From the NCBI RefSeq assembly GCF_027912675.1, contig NZ_CP115757.1, positions 744,001-808,000 of the forward strand: 64,000 bases of DNA. Direction: 5' to 3'. Made by a program: the position numbers and the translations under genes. This DNA comes from Paracoccus sp. SCSIO 75233. Its GTDB lineage: Bacteria > Pseudomonadota > Alphaproteobacteria > Rhodobacterales > Rhodobacteraceae. Shown piece after piece: positions 8,897 through 18,114 of this stretch (position 1 is the stretch's first letter; each line of letters starts with the position of its first letter). Under the pieces are notes generated by a model that did no database searches, was not told the origin of the DNA, and was given only the letters and a program-made list of their open reading frames with translations.

Positions 8897-9863
8897 GCCG
8901 TCGCCTCCAGAGAAGATAGCCAAAGAACGGGGCGCCAAGCAAAGCGGTGAACAGCCCGACCGGCAGTTGAATGGGTGGCATGATCCGCCTTGCGGCAAGA
9001 TCAGCACTCAGCACCAGAAGCGCGCCGATCAGGGCCGATGCCGGTATGAGCCGCCGATGCGGATGCCCGACCAGACGTCGTGCGATATGCGGCGCGGCAA
9101 GGCCGACAAAGGCTATCAGACCTGCCGCCGCAACCGCCGCACCCGACAGCAAGGCGCAGATCAGCACGGCCAGCCCTCGCACCGTGTCGACGCGCTGGCC
9201 CAGACCTTGCGCGACGGTGTCCCCGAAGGCGATCAGATCCAACTCTCGCGCCAGCAGCCATGCCGCCAGCAGACCGGGCAGGGCCCATATCGCCAGCATC
9301 TGCACCCGTTCCCAGCGGCTGTCCTGCAGACTGCCCGCCAGCCAGATCATCGCGCGCTGCACCGCTGCCGCGTCGCCAAAGGTTGAAATGAAGCTGGCCG
9401 CCGCCCCGGCCATTGCAGACAGCCCGACCCCGATCAGGATGATCCGCATCGAGCTTGCCCCGTCCCGCCAGGACAGCAGGTAGATCGCCACAGCCATGCC
9501 GAGCGCCCCGGCAAAGGTCAGCCAGGGCAGCAGACTTTCGGGCAAAGCCCGGATCTGGACGATGACCAGAACCGCCGCGAGTGCCGCACCTGCGTTGATG
9601 CCCAGCAATCCCGGCTCTGCCAGCGGGTTCCGCATCACCGCCTGACAGACCGCGCCCGCCGTACCGAGTGCCGCCCCGACGAGCGTGGCCATCACGGCGC
9701 GTGGCAGCCGTAGCCCGGTGACGATCATTTGCGGCGCGGGCAGGGCCTCTCCGCGCAAGGCCGCCAGCACATCGGTCAGCGGCACCGGCTGATTGCCCAG
9801 CATCAGGGCCAGCAGAAAGATCGCCGAGGTCATAAGGATCAGGCTTGCCCAGACGACCTTCAT
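8889..9863 (-). CDS. Iron-siderophore ABC permease, FecCD family (second permease)
   Basis: This 324-residue membrane protein starts at an ATG overlapping the preceding permease stop (ATGA at 9860-9863). It shows the FecCD pattern: LRLPRAVMATLVGAALGTAG, NPLAEPGLLGINAGAALA, GLIAFVGLAAPHIARRLVG and a C-terminal LPVGLFTALLGAPFF. With the adjacent permease it should form the inner-membrane channel for a ferric siderophore. The very long reading frame extending upstream to 10319 is only an overlap with the neighbouring gene. Confidence 0.92.
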   Translation of the reverse strand: MKVVWASLILMTSAIFLLALMLGNQPVPLTDVLAALRGEALPAPQMIVTGLRLPRAVMATLVGAALGTAGAVCQAVMRNPLAEPGLLGINAGAALAAVLVIVQIRALPESLLPWLTFAGALGMAVAIYLLSWRDGASSMRIILIGVGLSAMAGAAASFISTFGDAAAVQRAMIWLAGSLQDSRWERVQMLAIWALPGLLAAWLLARELDLIAFGDTVAQGLGQRVDTVRGLAVLICALLSGAAVAAAGLIAFVGLAAPHIARRLVGHPHRRLIPASALIGALLVLSADLAARRIMPPIQLPVGLFTALLGAPFFGYLLWRRRHD

Positions 9864-10852
9864 GCGGCGGCTCCGCTTCGGCGGCGTGCCAGCCAGATAA
9901 AGAAGGGCGCACCGATCAGCGCCATCGTGATGCCCAGCGGCACATCCACGCCCAATGCCGCGCGTGGCAGCGTATCCCCGATCAATGCCAGCCCGGCGCC
10001 ACCAAGCGCGGCGAATGGCAGGATCAGGCGGTAATCCGGCCCGACGCTCAGCCGCACGATATGGGGAACGACCAGTCCGACAAAACCAAGCGGCCCGGCG
10101 ATGGCCACCGATCCACCGGCCAGCCCGACGACCAGAACCGCCGACAGGATACGCCACATTGCCGGGTTTTGACCAAGCGCCTGCGAGGTCTCCGCCCCAA
10201 GGCTCAGCGCGGTGAACTGCTCCCGCAACAGCAGGGCGGCGATCAGCGCAGCCATGAGCCACGGCAGGACCGGAAGGATTTGCGACATCTGCCGGTTCCG
10301 CAGGCTGCCCGCCGTCCAAAGCCGCACCACATCCATCGTCTGGGCATCAAGGATCAGCACCGACATGGTCAGCGCGCCCAGAAATGTTGCGACCACGACG
10401 CCCGCCAGCACCAGTTTCAGCGGCGTGGCGCCGCTCCGACCCGCGGCGCCGAGGGTGTAGACGGCGACGGCGGCAAGTGCCGCCCCCAGAAACGCCGCCC
10501 ACATCAGCTGTCCGCCCCCGCTGATCCCGATGAGCGAGATCGCCAGCACCACGGCAAAGCTCGCCCCGGCATTGACACCCAGCAAGCCCGGTTCGGCCAG
10601 TGGATTGCCGGTGACGGCCTGCATGATTGCGCCCGCGACAGCGAGCGCCGCACCTGCCGAGATCGCCGCGATGACGCGCGGCAGGCGAACGGTTCGGATG
10701 ACGATGTCAGCGCGCTCGTCCGCAGGCGATAAAAGCGCCTGCATCGCCCGGTGCAGCGAGATATCGGACGACCCGACGGTGAGCGCCCAAAGCGCCAGCA
10801 CCACCAGCGCAAACAGCGACAGTGCAGTCAAAGCAGCGTATCCAGGTCTCAC
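9860..10852 (-). CDS. Iron-siderophore ABC permease, FecCD family (first permease)
   Basis: This 330-residue permease is read from a GTG at 10852 that overlaps the binding-protein stop (GTGA), giving an N-terminus VRPGYAALTALSLFAL that enters the first helix at once. Family segments include VRLPRVIAAISAGAALAVAG, GNPLAEPGLLGVNAG and GPLGFVGLVVPHIVRL. An ATG further upstream would place 44 unlike residues before it. Two separate permeases here contrast with the fused permease of the neighbouring plus-strand system. Confidence 0.9.
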   Translation of the reverse strand: MRPGYAALTALSLFALVVLALWALTVGSSDISLHRAMQALLSPADERADIVIRTVRLPRVIAAISAGAALAVAGAIMQAVTGNPLAEPGLLGVNAGASFAVVLAISLIGISGGGQLMWAAFLGAALAAVAVYTLGAAGRSGATPLKLVLAGVVVATFLGALTMSVLILDAQTMDVVRLWTAGSLRNRQMSQILPVLPWLMAALIAALLLREQFTALSLGAETSQALGQNPAMWRILSAVLVVGLAGGSVAIAGPLGFVGLVVPHIVRLSVGPDYRLILPFAALGGAGLALIGDTLPRAALGVDVPLGITMALIGAPFFIWLARRRSGAAA

Positions 10853-11781
10853 GGAGCGTCGATCACATATTTTTCCAGATCGTCCAGCACCCGATTGGCC
10901 GAGGCGAGGCCGCTGAACTCCATCCATGTCGCAGCGTCGACGCGATGCACATTGCCGGACTGAACCGCAGGCAGCATCTGCCAAAGCGGGTTGGACAGCA
11001 CCTCTTCATGACGGCCGTCCTTGTCGGAATCATTGGTGCCGCCCACGATGTAAAGCAACACATCACCATCCAGCTCCGCCAGTTCTTCCCAGTCCGGGCG
11101 CTTCATCGACAGCGAGGGATCATCCGTCGTTTCGTATTCGGTGCGGGTGACGCCCGCCTGTTTCATCACCTCGAAGGGGGCATAGCTTTGCGGCGCATCC
11201 AGATAGACCTGAAAGTCCCAAGAGGTGATCCGCAGCACGGAAACCGTCTTGTCGGGCATCCGGTCGCGGATATCGGCAAGCCTTGCGTCATAAGCCTGCA
11301 TCTTTTCTGCAATCTCGTCTTCCCGGCCGGTGAATTCGGCCAGCAAGGAGTAAAACGCCCGCCAGTCGATATCCGTATAAAGCAGCGTCGGCGCAAGCTG
11401 GGAAAGCTGCGGATAAACCCCGCTCGCCATCGATTCACTGCCGACAAAGGCGAGGATCATGTCCGGCTGCAACGCGACGATGGTCTCAAGGCTCGGTTCG
11501 GTGACAAAGCCGATGCTGGTCACATCGGCCGCTTCGGCACGGGATTTCAGCCCGTCATCGCTCATCCGGTCCAGCGGCGCACCGATGATCGGCAGGCCGA
11601 CATCCATACCGATACCAAGGCCAAAGCTGGCATCCAGCACCACCACACGCTGAGGCGCCGATGGCACGCAGAGCGGGCCGGCATAGACGCCCTCATCCTC
11701 CAGCAAGCGCCCGTCGCAGGCGAGAGCCGGCATCGCGCCTGCCAACAGAGTTGCGGCCCCGATCAACAGCCATCTGCACAT
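10849..11781 (-). CDS. Periplasmic iron-siderophore binding protein
   Basis: This 310-residue protein begins with a signal peptide (MCRWLLIGAATLLAGAMPALA, cleaved near ACDG). It has the FepB/BtuF-like bilobal pattern: QRVVVLDASFG, VTEPSLETIVALQPDMILAF and PTLLYTDIDW. It delivers the ferric ligand to the permeases encoded directly downstream. An in-frame TTG at 11793 lies right against AGGA, so the ATG at 11781 is the better start. It is the first gene of a five-gene operon (10849 to 5811). Confidence 0.87.
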   Translation of the reverse strand: MCRWLLIGAATLLAGAMPALACDGRLLEDEGVYAGPLCVPSAPQRVVVLDASFGLGIGMDVGLPIIGAPLDRMSDDGLKSRAEAADVTSIGFVTEPSLETIVALQPDMILAFVGSESMASGVYPQLSQLAPTLLYTDIDWRAFYSLLAEFTGREDEIAEKMQAYDARLADIRDRMPDKTVSVLRITSWDFQVYLDAPQSYAPFEVMKQAGVTRTEYETTDDPSLSMKRPDWEELAELDGDVLLYIVGGTNDSDKDGRHEEVLSNPLWQMLPAVQSGNVHRVDAATWMEFSGLASANRVLDDLEKYVIDAP

Positions 11782-11885
11782 GTTCTTTCCCAATCCTGCT
11801 GACCTCTATCAGTGCGGCGCGTCTTGCAAATACCGCGCGAGACGTGGCAAGAAATAACCAAGTATTCAAGTAAGGAATAGCCCTC

Positions 11886-12974
11886 ATGGCGACCGATCAG
11901 CAAGAAAGCTTGCACAAATTGACGCGGCATTCCGCGACCGTGGCCATGCCCTTGGAGAATTTGCTGAGCGCGCTTCGTCCGGCTGCGGAAGTGATGGGAC
12001 TGCCGCTGGCGCAGAAGAAGGATCGCGCCGAGATCGCACTGGAAGACGCGACGCTGACCGTGGCGGCGGCGCGTGACACAAGTCTGGTTACAATCGCGGC
12101 GACTTCAGATGCGCGGCTGGCCACCCTGCGAGAAACGGTCAATTTCTATTTCGAGCAGCTTAAACTGCCCGTATCTCTGCAATGGGCTGCGGACAGAACC
12201 GGCGGGCGTCCGGCGAACCTCATGATAGGGACCATCATCGCCAATGATCGCCTGTCGCCCTCGTTCCAGCGGTTGCGGATCAGCGGTGATTTCAGCCGGT
12301 TCGCCTCGGAGGGTCTGCATTTTCGCCTGATTTTCGGCCCAGAGGGCGCGGACTGGCCTTCGGCGGATGCAACCGGTGCCACCCATTGGCCGGGCGGGAT
12401 CGATAGCTGGCACCGTCCGCCCTATACGGTGCGCGCCATTGATCCGGACTGTGGCTGGATCGACATCGACGTGTTTCTGCATGATGGCGGTCGGGTCACT
12501 GAATGGCTGACCCGTGCCGCAATCGGCGATATCGTGGCTATAACAGGCCCGGGCGGCAAGGTTCCGGGCGTTGCGGGCTGGATTGGATATATCGGCGACG
12601 AAACCGCCTTGCCGGTCATTGCACGCATGCTGGAAGGGCTGCCCGCCGACACCACCGGACAAGCGCTGATCTTTGTGCAGGATCCGAAAGATGCTCAGGA
12701 TATCAGACATCCCGAGGGTGTGGACCTTCGCTGGATGGTTCATGGTGAGCATGGCACACCTCTGGACGCGCTGAACATGCTGAACCCGCCAGAGGTGGAC
12801 CGCTTTGTCTTCTTCGCCGCAGAACGCGCGGCATCCATCGCCGCCAGGGAATATTTGTCGCGAAACGGGTTTGAGCGAGGCGAGTACCACGCTGCGGCCT
12901 ATTGGACCGAAGCCTGGGTCCCGCCATCAACACAGGTGGCGAGACTGCAAAGACGAACGGCGCAAGTTCCATAA
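11886..12974 (+). CDS. Siderophore-interacting protein (ferric reductase, ViuB/SIP family)
   Basis: This 362-residue protein has an N-terminal DUF2218-like region (about 1-95), an FAD-binding domain with RPPYTVR at 177-183, and a C-terminal SIP domain (about 235-350) ending with EYHAAAYWTEAW. The family reduces ferric siderophores in the cytoplasm with NAD(P)H and flavin to release iron. It is divergent from the binding-protein operon across about 104 bases and precedes the second receptor gene, so it may serve either uptake system. Confidence 0.88.
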   Translation: MATDQQESLHKLTRHSATVAMPLENLLSALRPAAEVMGLPLAQKKDRAEIALEDATLTVAAARDTSLVTIAATSDARLATLRETVNFYFEQLKLPVSLQWAADRTGGRPANLMIGTIIANDRLSPSFQRLRISGDFSRFASEGLHFRLIFGPEGADWPSADATGATHWPGGIDSWHRPPYTVRAIDPDCGWIDIDVFLHDGGRVTEWLTRAAIGDIVAITGPGGKVPGVAGWIGYIGDETALPVIARMLEGLPADTTGQALIFVQDPKDAQDIRHPEGVDLRWMVHGEHGTPLDALNMLNPPEVDRFVFFAAERAASIAAREYLSRNGFERGEYHAAAYWTEAWVPPSTQVARLQRRTAQVP

Positions 12975-13084
12975 CCGTAGGGCAGGGCGGTCGGCATCCA
13001 TCTGAAAAAAATGGTGTTTCGGCGGTGCCGGGTGAAGACATCGCCGCGAGTGAAACATTTCGGCAACATGGATGTCTGCGTCAA

Positions 13085-13096
13085 AATTGCGCAATT
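13085..13096. promoter_or_regulatory. AATTGCGCAATT palindrome upstream of the second TonB receptor
   Basis: This perfect 12-base palindrome is 55 bases before the receptor start, in the 177-base gap after the reductase gene. It is also inside a wider dyad, with CAAAATT at 13082-13088 mirrored by AATTTTG at 13110-13116. An iron-responsive operator is plausible, but it does not match a Fur or Irr consensus that I can name with confidence. Confidence 0.3.
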
Positions 13097-13151
13097 GATT
13101 TACCAAAGTAATTTTGTCAGGTATCCGCCGATAAAAAAGTGACAGGTTACC

Positions 13152-15239
13152 ATGATGCTCAAATCTCATTCTCTTCCGCTTTATGGCGCAAGCATGGTGG
13201 CCCTGCTGGCCGCTTCGGCGGGCGCTCAGGATATGCAGGATGTCATTGTCCTTGATACAATCACGCTGACGGCAACGACCGGCGTTTCGGTACAGCCCGA
13301 AGGCTACGTTGCCCCTTATGCACAGGCGGCGACCAAGTCCGACACACCGATTGCCGAGATGCAACAATCCGTTTCCGTCATCACGACCGATCAGATCGAA
13401 GATCAGGGGGCGCAGAATCTGGGTCAGGCATTGGGCTACACCGCTGGCGTTCATGCCCAGCCCTTCGGTATCGACCCCCGCTTTGACACGCCCTATATCC
13501 GGGGCTTCCGGGCTGACAACGCGCAATATGTGAACGGTTTGCGTCAGGGCCGCTACTTCGGCGCGATCGGTCAGGAACTCTACGGGATGCAGCAGATCGA
13601 AGTTCTGCGCGGACCGTCATCGTCGCTCTATGGTGCCGGGTCTCCGCTTGGCGTGGTGAACATGGTGCAGAAACGCGCCCAGGCTTATGATTTTGCCGAG
13701 GCCGGTATCGGCTATGACAGCAATCAGAGCAGTCAGGTGTTTTTCGACGTGAACCGGGCGCCGTCCGACGTGCTGTCCTGGCGACTGACGGGCATCGGAC
13801 GTGACGACAGCACGCAGATCGAGGATCTGACGAACGAACGCGGCTACCTCGCCGGTGCGCTTCGCTGGTCGCCCGATGGCGCGACGACCATCGACCTGAT
13901 GGCAAACTACTCCAAGGATGCGCCCAGCTCGCCGACCGGTGTGCCGTTTGCCCTGACGCAGACCGCCGACGGTGACGATCTGCGCGATCTCTACACCGGG
14001 CAAAAGGACTGGGATGACAGCGACCGGACATCGGCAAGCGTCAGCCTGGAACTCAGCCACGAGATGGATAACGGCTGGAAGCTGAGCCAGGGCTTCCGCT
14101 ACGAGAAACTCGACTGGGACTATCGCAGCACCTATGCCAGCGCGGTCACCGGCGCCGATACGTTCAGCCGCGGTTCCAGTCGGCAGAGCGAGGACAGCGA
14201 AACGATCAGCGTGGACACCCGCCTGTCGGGCGAGGCCATGACGGGGCAGGCCGTTCACAAGCTGCTGTTCGGTCTCGATATCCGTCACTACGATGCCTTT
14301 GAGAGCAGCCAGTTTGGCACTGCGGCCGAATTGAACTGGCGCAATCCGGATTATCACGCCGGTGCCCGCAGCTTCTTCGGAACGCCAAACGCCGGCAGTT
14401 CGCTGCTGCGTCAGGCTGGCGTCTATGCGCAGGATGAAATCGAATATGGCAACTGGCGCGGCTCGCTGGGCCTGCGTTACGATTGGGTCGAGCAGACCGG
14501 CGAACGCTATGGCCGCGTGTCCGAATACAAGGACAATCAGGTCACAGGCCGGGTCGGTCTGGCCTATGCCATGGCAAATGGTGTCACGCCTTATCTCAGC
14601 TATTCCACATCCTTCGATCCGCAGGCCGGGCAGAATATCGACGGCGATGCCCTGCTGCCGACCGAGGGCGAACAGTGGGAGCTTGGCGTCAAATATCAGC
14701 CCACGGCTTTCGACGGGCTGATCACGGCCTCGCTTTACGATATGCGTCAGACCAATGTTAACCGGACCGTCGAGGAAGGCGGGATCCGTGGCACCCGCCA
14801 GATCGGCGAGGTCAAATCGCGCGGCTTTGAGATCGAGGCGACAGCCGAAATCGCGGATGGCTGGAAGCTGCGGGGCGGCTATTCCTATAATGAGACCGAA
14901 CAGGTCGCGCCCTCCGATGATCCCTTGAACGGCAATGAACTGGCAGATGCGCCGAACCATATCGCCAGCATCTGGCTCGACCGCGACTTTGCGAATGGCC
15001 TGCGGGTCGGGGGCGGTATCCGGTATATCGGTGAGCGCTTCATCGATGCCGCAAATTCGGCTGAGCTGGACAGCGTGACCCTGGTCGATCTTGGGGCAAG
15101 CTACACCCGCGACAATATCGAGATGTCGCTGAATGCCACGAACCTCACCGATGAGGTTTATGTGGGCGCATGTGGTTACTCATATTGCTCTTATGGCGAA
15201 GGGCGGACAGTGTCGGCCAAAGTCGCTTATAAGTGGTGA
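13152..15239 (+). CDS. TonB-dependent siderophore receptor (FhuA/FoxA-like)
   Basis: This 695-residue outer-membrane receptor has a signal peptide ending near ASAGAQD and a TonB-box-like DVIVLDTITLTA. The plug domain has VSVITTDQIEDQGAQNLGQA, PYIRGFRADN and EVLRGPSSSLYGAGSPLG, and the barrel ends SAKVAYKW. This plug pattern is that of hydroxamate-type ferric siderophore receptors. It heads a tight run of transport genes with GTGA and ATGA overlaps: binding protein, fused permease, ATPase. The first of two adjacent ATGs is used. Confidence 0.93.
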   Translation: MMLKSHSLPLYGASMVALLAASAGAQDMQDVIVLDTITLTATTGVSVQPEGYVAPYAQAATKSDTPIAEMQQSVSVITTDQIEDQGAQNLGQALGYTAGVHAQPFGIDPRFDTPYIRGFRADNAQYVNGLRQGRYFGAIGQELYGMQQIEVLRGPSSSLYGAGSPLGVVNMVQKRAQAYDFAEAGIGYDSNQSSQVFFDVNRAPSDVLSWRLTGIGRDDSTQIEDLTNERGYLAGALRWSPDGATTIDLMANYSKDAPSSPTGVPFALTQTADGDDLRDLYTGQKDWDDSDRTSASVSLELSHEMDNGWKLSQGFRYEKLDWDYRSTYASAVTGADTFSRGSSRQSEDSETISVDTRLSGEAMTGQAVHKLLFGLDIRHYDAFESSQFGTAAELNWRNPDYHAGARSFFGTPNAGSSLLRQAGVYAQDEIEYGNWRGSLGLRYDWVEQTGERYGRVSEYKDNQVTGRVGLAYAMANGVTPYLSYSTSFDPQAGQNIDGDALLPTEGEQWELGVKYQPTAFDGLITASLYDMRQTNVNRTVEEGGIRGTRQIGEVKSRGFEIEATAEIADGWKLRGGYSYNETEQVAPSDDPLNGNELADAPNHIASIWLDRDFANGLRVGGGIRYIGERFIDAANSAELDSVTLVDLGASYTRDNIEMSLNATNLTDEVYVGACGYSYCSYGEGRTVSAKVAYKW

Positions 15240-16141
15240 GATTGCAGGCCCCAGCCTGTCGGCTCAACCGCCGCCATTTTCTGACTTCCGCCAGCATCAC
15301 GCTGGCGGCGGGCTTGCCTTTGCGTGCCGCCAGACCTGCGCCACGGCTCGCCGCCATCGACTGGGCGATGCTGGAAACCGCAGTTGCCTTGGGGCATATG
15401 CCGGTCGCTGCCTGCGAACTGATCCGCTTTCGACAGGACGCGGTCGAGCCGGTAATCCCCGAAAACGTCACCGATCTGGGTCTGCGCGGAGCGCCGAATT
15501 TCGAATTGCTGCAACTGACGCGGCCCGACCTGATCCTGACCTCGCCCTACTACACGCAGTATCAGACGCGGCTGGAGCGACTGGCCCCGGTAGTGAACCT
15601 GCCCTTTTTCGAGCCCGGCCAGCCGCCCTTGCCCAAAGCCTTCGCGGCGCTGGATGGGCTGGCTGCGGCCATTGACGATCTGCCCGCAGCGCGCCGTGCC
15701 TCAGACGATGCGAATGCCGCGCTGGACGCCATCGCGCGCGAGCTGACCCCGTGGCAGGACCGCCCCGTCTGTCTGGTCAATATCGGCGATGCGCGGCATA
15801 TGCGGGTCTTCGGGTTCGACAGCCTGTTCGGCAGCACGCTTGATCGGCTGGGGCTGGCGAATGCGTGGCAGGGCGGGACAAGTTTCAGCTTCATGGCCCC
15901 GGTCCCGATCCAGCGGCTTGCCGAGATGCCCGAGGCGCGGCTGATCAACATCGGCACGATCCCGCCCGAGGCGCAGCGCGGCCTTCGCCGCAGCGTGCTG
16001 TGGCAGGCCTTGCCGCAGGTGGCCGAAGGGCGCGTCCATCAACTGCCCGACATCAATGCCTTCGGGGCCGTGCCCTCGGCGCTGCGTTTCGCGCGGCTGC
16101 TGGCGGGGGCGATGGCCTCCGGCCCGGTGGCGGCGCTGTGA
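15236..16141 (+). CDS. fhuD: FhuD-like ferric siderophore binding protein with Tat signal
   Basis: About 301 residues. The N-terminal LNRRHFLTSASITLAAGLP is a twin-arginine signal, as in several FhuD-type proteins. The body has the siderophore-binding pattern RLAAIDWAMLETAVALG, LTRPDLILTSPY and VPIQRLAEMP. The chosen GTG at 15236 overlaps the receptor stop (GTGA); a GTG three bases earlier is equally possible. The FhuD assignment rests on gene order (receptor, FhuD, fused FhuB, FhuC) and fold rather than identity. Confidence 0.85.
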   Translation: MRLQAPACRLNRRHFLTSASITLAAGLPLRAARPAPRLAAIDWAMLETAVALGHMPVAACELIRFRQDAVEPVIPENVTDLGLRGAPNFELLQLTRPDLILTSPYYTQYQTRLERLAPVVNLPFFEPGQPPLPKAFAALDGLAAAIDDLPAARRASDDANAALDAIARELTPWQDRPVCLVNIGDARHMRVFGFDSLFGSTLDRLGLANAWQGGTSFSFMAPVPIQRLAEMPEARLINIGTIPPEAQRGLRRSVLWQALPQVAEGRVHQLPDINAFGAVPSALRFARLLAGAMASGPVAAL

Positions 16142-18114
16142 TCGGGGGGCTGCGTCTTTGGCTGCCGCTGGCCGCACTGATGGCGGTGGCGCTGTGGCTG
16201 GTCGCGGCCCTGTCGCTGCTGCCACTGGCCCAATGGCCCGCGCTGCCGATGCGGCCCGATGCGATGAGCCTGCAGCAGATCATGCTGGGCTTTGGCCTGA
16301 TGCCGCGTGGGGTGATCGCGGCCTTGGCGGGGGCCGCGCTTGGCCTGTCGGGCGCGATCCTGCAGGCGGTGCTGCGCAATCCGGTCGCCGATCCGACGAC
16401 GCTGGGGATCTCATCCGGTGCGCAACTGGCGCTGGTTCTGGCGACGATCCTTGCGCCGGGGCTGCTGGAATTTGGCCGCTGGCCGGTCGCGATGGCAGGC
16501 GCCGGGCTGGCCGCCGCGCTGGTGCTGGCCATCGGCGCGCGGCGGGCATTTGCGCCGGTGACGATGGTGATCGCCGGGATGCTGGTCGCGATGACCGCCA
16601 GCGCCATCGCCACCGCCGTCACGCTGGCTCAGGGGCAATATCTGCTGTCGCTGGTGATCTGGAACGGCGGCTCTCTGGTCCAGCAGGACTGGTCGGGCGT
16701 CCGCGTGCTGGCGCTGGTGCTGGTGATCGGAGGTGCCGGGGCGGCGGTCCTCGCCCGGCCTCTGCGGGTGCTCTCGCTGGGGGCCGAGGGCGCGTCTGGG
16801 CTTGGCATGAACGTGGCGCTGGTGCGGCTGGCGGCGGTCGCGCTGGCGGTCTGGATCGCGGCCAGCGTTTCAGCAGAACTGGGGCTGATCGCCTTTGTCG
16901 GTCTTGCCGCGCCCGCGCTTGCCCGGACCATGGGCGCGCGCGGGATCGGGCCTTTGCTGGCGCTGTCGCCGCTGATCGGGGCGCTGATCCTGTCGATCTG
17001 CGACGGGCTGGTCCTGCTGATCGCCGGTCAGGCGGGCGAGATGTTCCCGACCGGCGCGCTGACCGGGCTGATCGGCGGCCCGCTGCTGATCTGGCTGCTG
17101 CCGCGTCTGCGCGGATCGACCCCGCCGGGAACCGAGGCCGCCGAGGGTCCCGCCCCGAGACGCGCCCATCCCCGTCGCTTGCTGATCGGGCTGGCGCTTG
17201 GGCTCGTCGTATCGGCGCTGATCCTTGTCTGGATCGGGCGCGTGCCGGATGGCTGGGCGGTGCTGGACCGTGACAGTTTCGCCGCCTTCCTGTCCATGCG
17301 CCTGCCGCGTTTGATCGCCGCCATATCTGCCGGGGCGGCGCTTGGCCTTGCCGGGGCGATCCTGCAACGGCTGACCGCCAACCCTCTGGCCTCGCCCGAG
17401 GTGCTGGGCGTGTCGGGTGGTGCCTCGCTGGGCTTTGCCTGCGCGGTCTATGTGGTGGCCGCGCCGACCGCGCCAATGCTGGCCGCAGGCACCATGGCGG
17501 GCGGCGCGGCTGCGCTGGCGCTGGTCGCGGCCTATGTCACCCGCCGCGACATGCCGCCCGAGCGGATACTGCTGGCCGGGATCGCGGTATCGGCGCTGGC
17601 CTCGGCGGTGCTGTCGGCGATGATGGCGCGGGGCGATGCGCGGGGCTGGGCGATCCTCAGCTGGCTGAGCGGGTCGTCCTCGGCGGTGCAGATGCCGGGC
17701 GCGCTGATGCTGGCGGCGGTGGCTTTGGCGCTGTGGGGCTTTGCCCTTGCCGCGCGGCGCTGGCTGGCGGTGCTGCCGCTGGGCGCGGGCGTTTCGGGCG
17801 GACTTGGCCTGCCGCTGAGCCGCGCACGGCTGGCGCTGATCCTGTTGGCGGGACTGGCGACGGGGGCGGCGACGGTGCTGGTCGGGCCCTTGTCCTTCGT
17901 CGGTCTGATGGCCCCGCATATGGCCCGGCGTCTGGGGCTGGCCCGCGCGTCCGATCACATCACCGGCGCGGCCCTGATCGGGGCGGCGCTGATGCTGCTG
18001 GCCGATTTCGGCGCGCGCATGGCCGGTTTCCCCTATGAATTGCCGCTTGGGCTGTTCGCCTCGCTGATCGGGGCGCCCTGGCTGATCTGGCTGATGATGA
18101 GGTCTGCGCGATGA
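16138..18114 (+). CDS. fhuB: FhuB-like fused double permease
   Basis: This 658-residue protein contains two FecCD-type permease halves in one chain. Half one (about 1-325) has GAALGLSGAILQAVLRNPVADP and LGLIAFVGLAAPALARTMG. Half two (about 350-658) has GAALGLAGAILQRLTANPLASP and GPLSFVGLMAPHMARRLG. E. coli FhuB has the same fusion and about the same length (660). The GTG start overlaps the binding-protein stop. Longer readings in this or other frames across 15865-17273 are overlaps with no domain support. Confidence 0.92.
   Translation: MIGGLRLWLPLAALMAVALWLVAALSLLPLAQWPALPMRPDAMSLQQIMLGFGLMPRGVIAALAGAALGLSGAILQAVLRNPVADPTTLGISSGAQLALVLATILAPGLLEFGRWPVAMAGAGLAAALVLAIGARRAFAPVTMVIAGMLVAMTASAIATAVTLAQGQYLLSLVIWNGGSLVQQDWSGVRVLALVLVIGGAGAAVLARPLRVLSLGAEGASGLGMNVALVRLAAVALAVWIAASVSAELGLIAFVGLAAPALARTMGARGIGPLLALSPLIGALILSICDGLVLLIAGQAGEMFPTGALTGLIGGPLLIWLLPRLRGSTPPGTEAAEGPAPRRAHPRRLLIGLALGLVVSALILVWIGRVPDGWAVLDRDSFAAFLSMRLPRLIAAISAGAALGLAGAILQRLTANPLASPEVLGVSGGASLGFACAVYVVAAPTAPMLAAGTMAGGAAALALVAAYVTRRDMPPERILLAGIAVSALASAVLSAMMARGDARGWAILSWLSGSSSAVQMPGALMLAAVALALWGFALAARRWLAVLPLGAGVSGGLGLPLSRARLALILLAGLATGAATVLVGPLSFVGLMAPHMARRLGLARASDHITGAALIGAALMLLADFGARMAGFPYELPLGLFASLIGAPWLIWLMMRSAR

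Noticed and set aside
13617..14960. 447-codon minus-strand frame inside the second TonB receptor
   Set aside because: A shadow of the receptor gene without motifs or a ribosome site.
16056..17273. 405-codon plus-strand frame overlapping the fused permease
   Set aside because: A glycine/arginine/alanine-rich out-of-frame reading of the FhuB-like gene.
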